Part shown: one piece after another, positions 61,701 through 64,000 of the stretch
How the letters are laid out: the number at the start of each line of letters is the position of its first letter
How positions within the stretch are numbered: position 1 is the first letter of the stretch
From: Sindora glabra
Lineage: Eukaryota > Streptophyta > Magnoliopsida > Fabales > Fabaceae
Assembly (NCBI GenBank): GCA_020226215.1
Contig: CM035234.1
Span: forward strand, 67,047,823-67,111,822
Reading direction: 5' to 3'
Length of the DNA: 64,000 bases
Notes under the pieces: generated by a model
Databases searched by the model: none
What the model was told of the DNA's origin: nothing
The model's input: the letters and a program-made list of their open reading frames with translations, nothing else
Made by a program: the position numbers and the translations under genes

Positions 61701-63509
61701 GATATAAAATATTTGATGAAACTTTTGACTGATTTTGATATATGTTTTTTAGGCAGGTAAATAATAGGAAATATATAATATTTATAATTAATTATCATAA
61801 TTAGTATTAATATTAAATTATATTATTTTTTAAAATTAAAATTAATTCGGTCAAGAACATACTAAATATTATTTTTTTTTGCAGTGGATATTGAAAAATA
61901 GCATAATCATGAAGTATAGAAAAAAAGAGCAAAATTAGCATATATTGATTTAAAATGGGTATTACAATTTACTTTTATATAATACAAAACTTATCATTAT
62001 TAATTAAATATAAAAACTAATCAATCAATAATCAACAATTTGGCTACCAAAATTTATTGCAAATTAGAAGTCAATCAAAATTTGAATTTTTTATTTTTAA
62101 ATGGATGTGATTGATTACTATAATTAATTACTATATTTAATAATTATGTTTAAATTAGTTTTTATCTTCATAATACATTTGATTGTTTTATAGTCTAATA
62201 GTGACAAATAAGTTTAAGAAACAATATTTTAAAAGAGCATAAAAATATTATCATTATTATATTTGTTCACAATGTCAAATGTTAGATGAATCCTTTAATT
62301 TATTATGAAGTCAAGTGAATAATTGAAATTTTTTTGTATTATTGTTTTATATAATTGTGATTATTTTATAATTAAAAAATAAAGGAAAATGATGAATATT
62401 ATAACAGACAAAAGTTTTAACAGGTATTTATCAACTTAGCAGTTGATAAAAATACAAAAGAATTATAATGATGCTACTTAATTAACTAAATTAAGCTTTT
62501 AAAATTAAAAAATAATATGTTAGTGTCTTAATAATAATTTTCAATTAAATAAAAAATCTAAATTAATATATATGATAATATATATTCTTTTATAAATTCA
62601 TAGCACCTATTGTTAAGAAATAAATTATTTAAATAAATTTAAAGAGTTACACAAATTAATGTAAAAATTAAAATTATTTATGAAACTAATTTATAATAAG
62701 ATATATTTGAATAAAAATGATATCAAAATCAACTAATTATTCCCATAGGCATTTAAATTATGTATTTTCATATACATTTCTTATTGAAAAGGTTATTATT
62801 ATACTCATAAATTAATATGAAATTGAATTTTTTATTTTCAATTTATTTAATATTAATTATCATAATTGTTTATAAAAATTAATTAGATATTCAAAAGTAA
62901 GGGAATAATTATTTTATATATGCTAATTATCAATAATCAAAAGATAATTCCTATTGATAGAAATATCATAAACTATCAAATTAATATAATTTTAAACAAA
63001 ATTAATAAAAATAAATTTTACACATTTTGCAATTATAATATTTAACTTAATTAATAAGAAAAAATCAATTAAATAAAAGTATTAAATCACTAAATTAAAA
63101 TAAAAAAAGTATATCTCTCAATTAAAATATAAAAATCAATTAAATAAAAGTATCAATCAGTCATATATGAGGAATGATATATCTCTGACCTTTGTGTTTA
63201 TGAAATTATGAGAATTAAGAATATTTGAATAAATTGAATTTTTTATATTTAGTTTTTATATAAATAGATTATCATATATATTTTAATAAAGGATATTAAT
63301 TGAATATTTTTAAATTAAAATTAGGTATAATGAAAATTTTTCAAAAATAGAATATTTTACTTTAGGTGGTAAGTAAGAAAATAAATAATTGAGAATAAAC
63401 AAAATTAGATTAAAAGAATTTATTCCAAACTCTCAATCTCAATGTCAATCATTTTACTGATTTTTTCCCTAATAGGTATCACTTACAGATTATCATATAA
63501 AATCAATAA
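61701..63509. other. intergenic, extremely AT-rich
   Basis: No gene or clear element is recognised in this stretch. Confidence 0.55.
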
Positions 63510-64000
63510 GGGAAATTGCAAAATATCCCTTCAACTTAGAAGTGGTTGGATTTTACCTCCTTCTATTTTGAAAACTTAAAAATCACCCCCTTAAACTTTA
63601 CAAAACTTGAATTTGTCACCCATTGTTAACATAATTAACTATTTTATCAAATTATATGATTCTTTTTGAACTTTTTTAACAACAATCACAAATATATAAT
63701 ATATTGATTTATTTTTGCCATTTTTCACATATAATTTTGCAATTATTTTTTAATATTTCATTGAAACTATATGTATCTAATTTAATTCCTATTAATTATA
63801 TAATACAAATTTTTCGTGAAAAAATAATAAGATAAACTAAAATACTATAATATTATAATTATTATTTGAAAATATCATTAAAAAGTGATGTAATTTGATA
63901 AAATATAAAATAAGTTAATGGTGGGTATTAATTCCAAGTTTAATATAGTTAAAGGAGTAATGCCAAAATTTCTAAAGCAGAAGTGGGTAAAATCCAATCA
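63510..64000. mobile_element. long-TIR element (MITE or MULE-like), cut by window end
   Basis: The left part reads GGGAAATTGCAAAATATCCC then GGTTGGATTTTACC. The last bases of the window, read in reverse complement, are TGATTGGATTTTACCCACTT and continue to match the left side for about 110 bases (TTCT-TTT, CACCC/TACTCC, TTAAACTT, CACCATT-TTAAC, TTTTATCAAATTA). The arms therefore occupy about 63510-63660 and 63880 to beyond 64000, with a short AT-rich centre and no coding frame. Confidence 0.75.

Overview
This window is AT-rich nuclear DNA from a flowering plant, almost certainly a eudicot. The evidence is a plant family-1 UDP-glycosyltransferase (UGT72-type) and typical plant transposable elements: Ty1/copia and Ty3/gypsy-like LTR elements, CACTA (En/Spm) elements and LTR solo copies. 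There are no bacterial operon features, no CRISPR array, and no tRNA or rRNA gene that I could recognise. The species cannot be named from the sequence alone.

Region by region: (1) 0.1-1.5 kb holds a UGT72-like gene on the minus strand, nearly complete but split by one frameshift. (2) 2.7-6.5 kb is transposon debris: a DUF7745-like retroelement protein remnant followed by a 3.4-kb LTR-like sequence. (3) 6.5-10.3 kb is AT-rich DNA with a 113-bp tandem repeat. (4) 10.3-12.0 kb holds a copia 3' end and LTR abutting a heavily decayed second UGT72 copy on the plus strand; the UGT homology starts exactly where the LTR stops. (5) 12-18.9 kb is AT-rich DNA with two tandem segmental duplications (about 366 bp and 680-860 bp periods). 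(6) 18.9-21.1 kb is a non-autonomous CACTA element made largely of short palindromic subterminal repeats. (7) 22.1-23.5 kb is the only clearly intact gene in the window, a single-exon 468-residue UGT72B-like glucosyltransferase with a TATA box and a cluster of TGACG/ACGT motifs upstream. (8) 24.4-35.3 kb holds two adjacent, ancient, full-length copia elements on the plus strand, with LTRs, primer-binding sites and shredded gag-pol. (9) 38-44.6 kb holds a third copia on the minus strand with a 1.55-kb element nested in its 3' part. (10) 46-53.3 kb holds a diverged pair of LTR-like repeats around a plus-strand copia integrase relic. (11) 53.8-57.1 kb holds a CACTA Transposase_24 relic and a 1,659-bp solo LTR with a perfect 5-bp target duplication, inserted into a 20-bp minisatellite. 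(12) 57-64 kb is AT-rich DNA with a 382-bp tandem duplication and, at the right edge, a long-TIR element cut by the window end.

Biologically, the host content is a small UGT72 cluster: one intact copy, one copy with a single lesion and one dead copy. Everything else that can be identified is mobile DNA or simple and tandem repeats. The intact enzyme is expected to glucosylate phenolic or phenylpropanoid-like acceptors from UDP-glucose in the cytosol; the substrate cannot be read from the sequence. I found no convincing previously undescribed system. The most unusual structures are the palindrome-rich CACTA element, the solo LTR splitting a minisatellite, and the UGT copy interrupted by a copia LTR.
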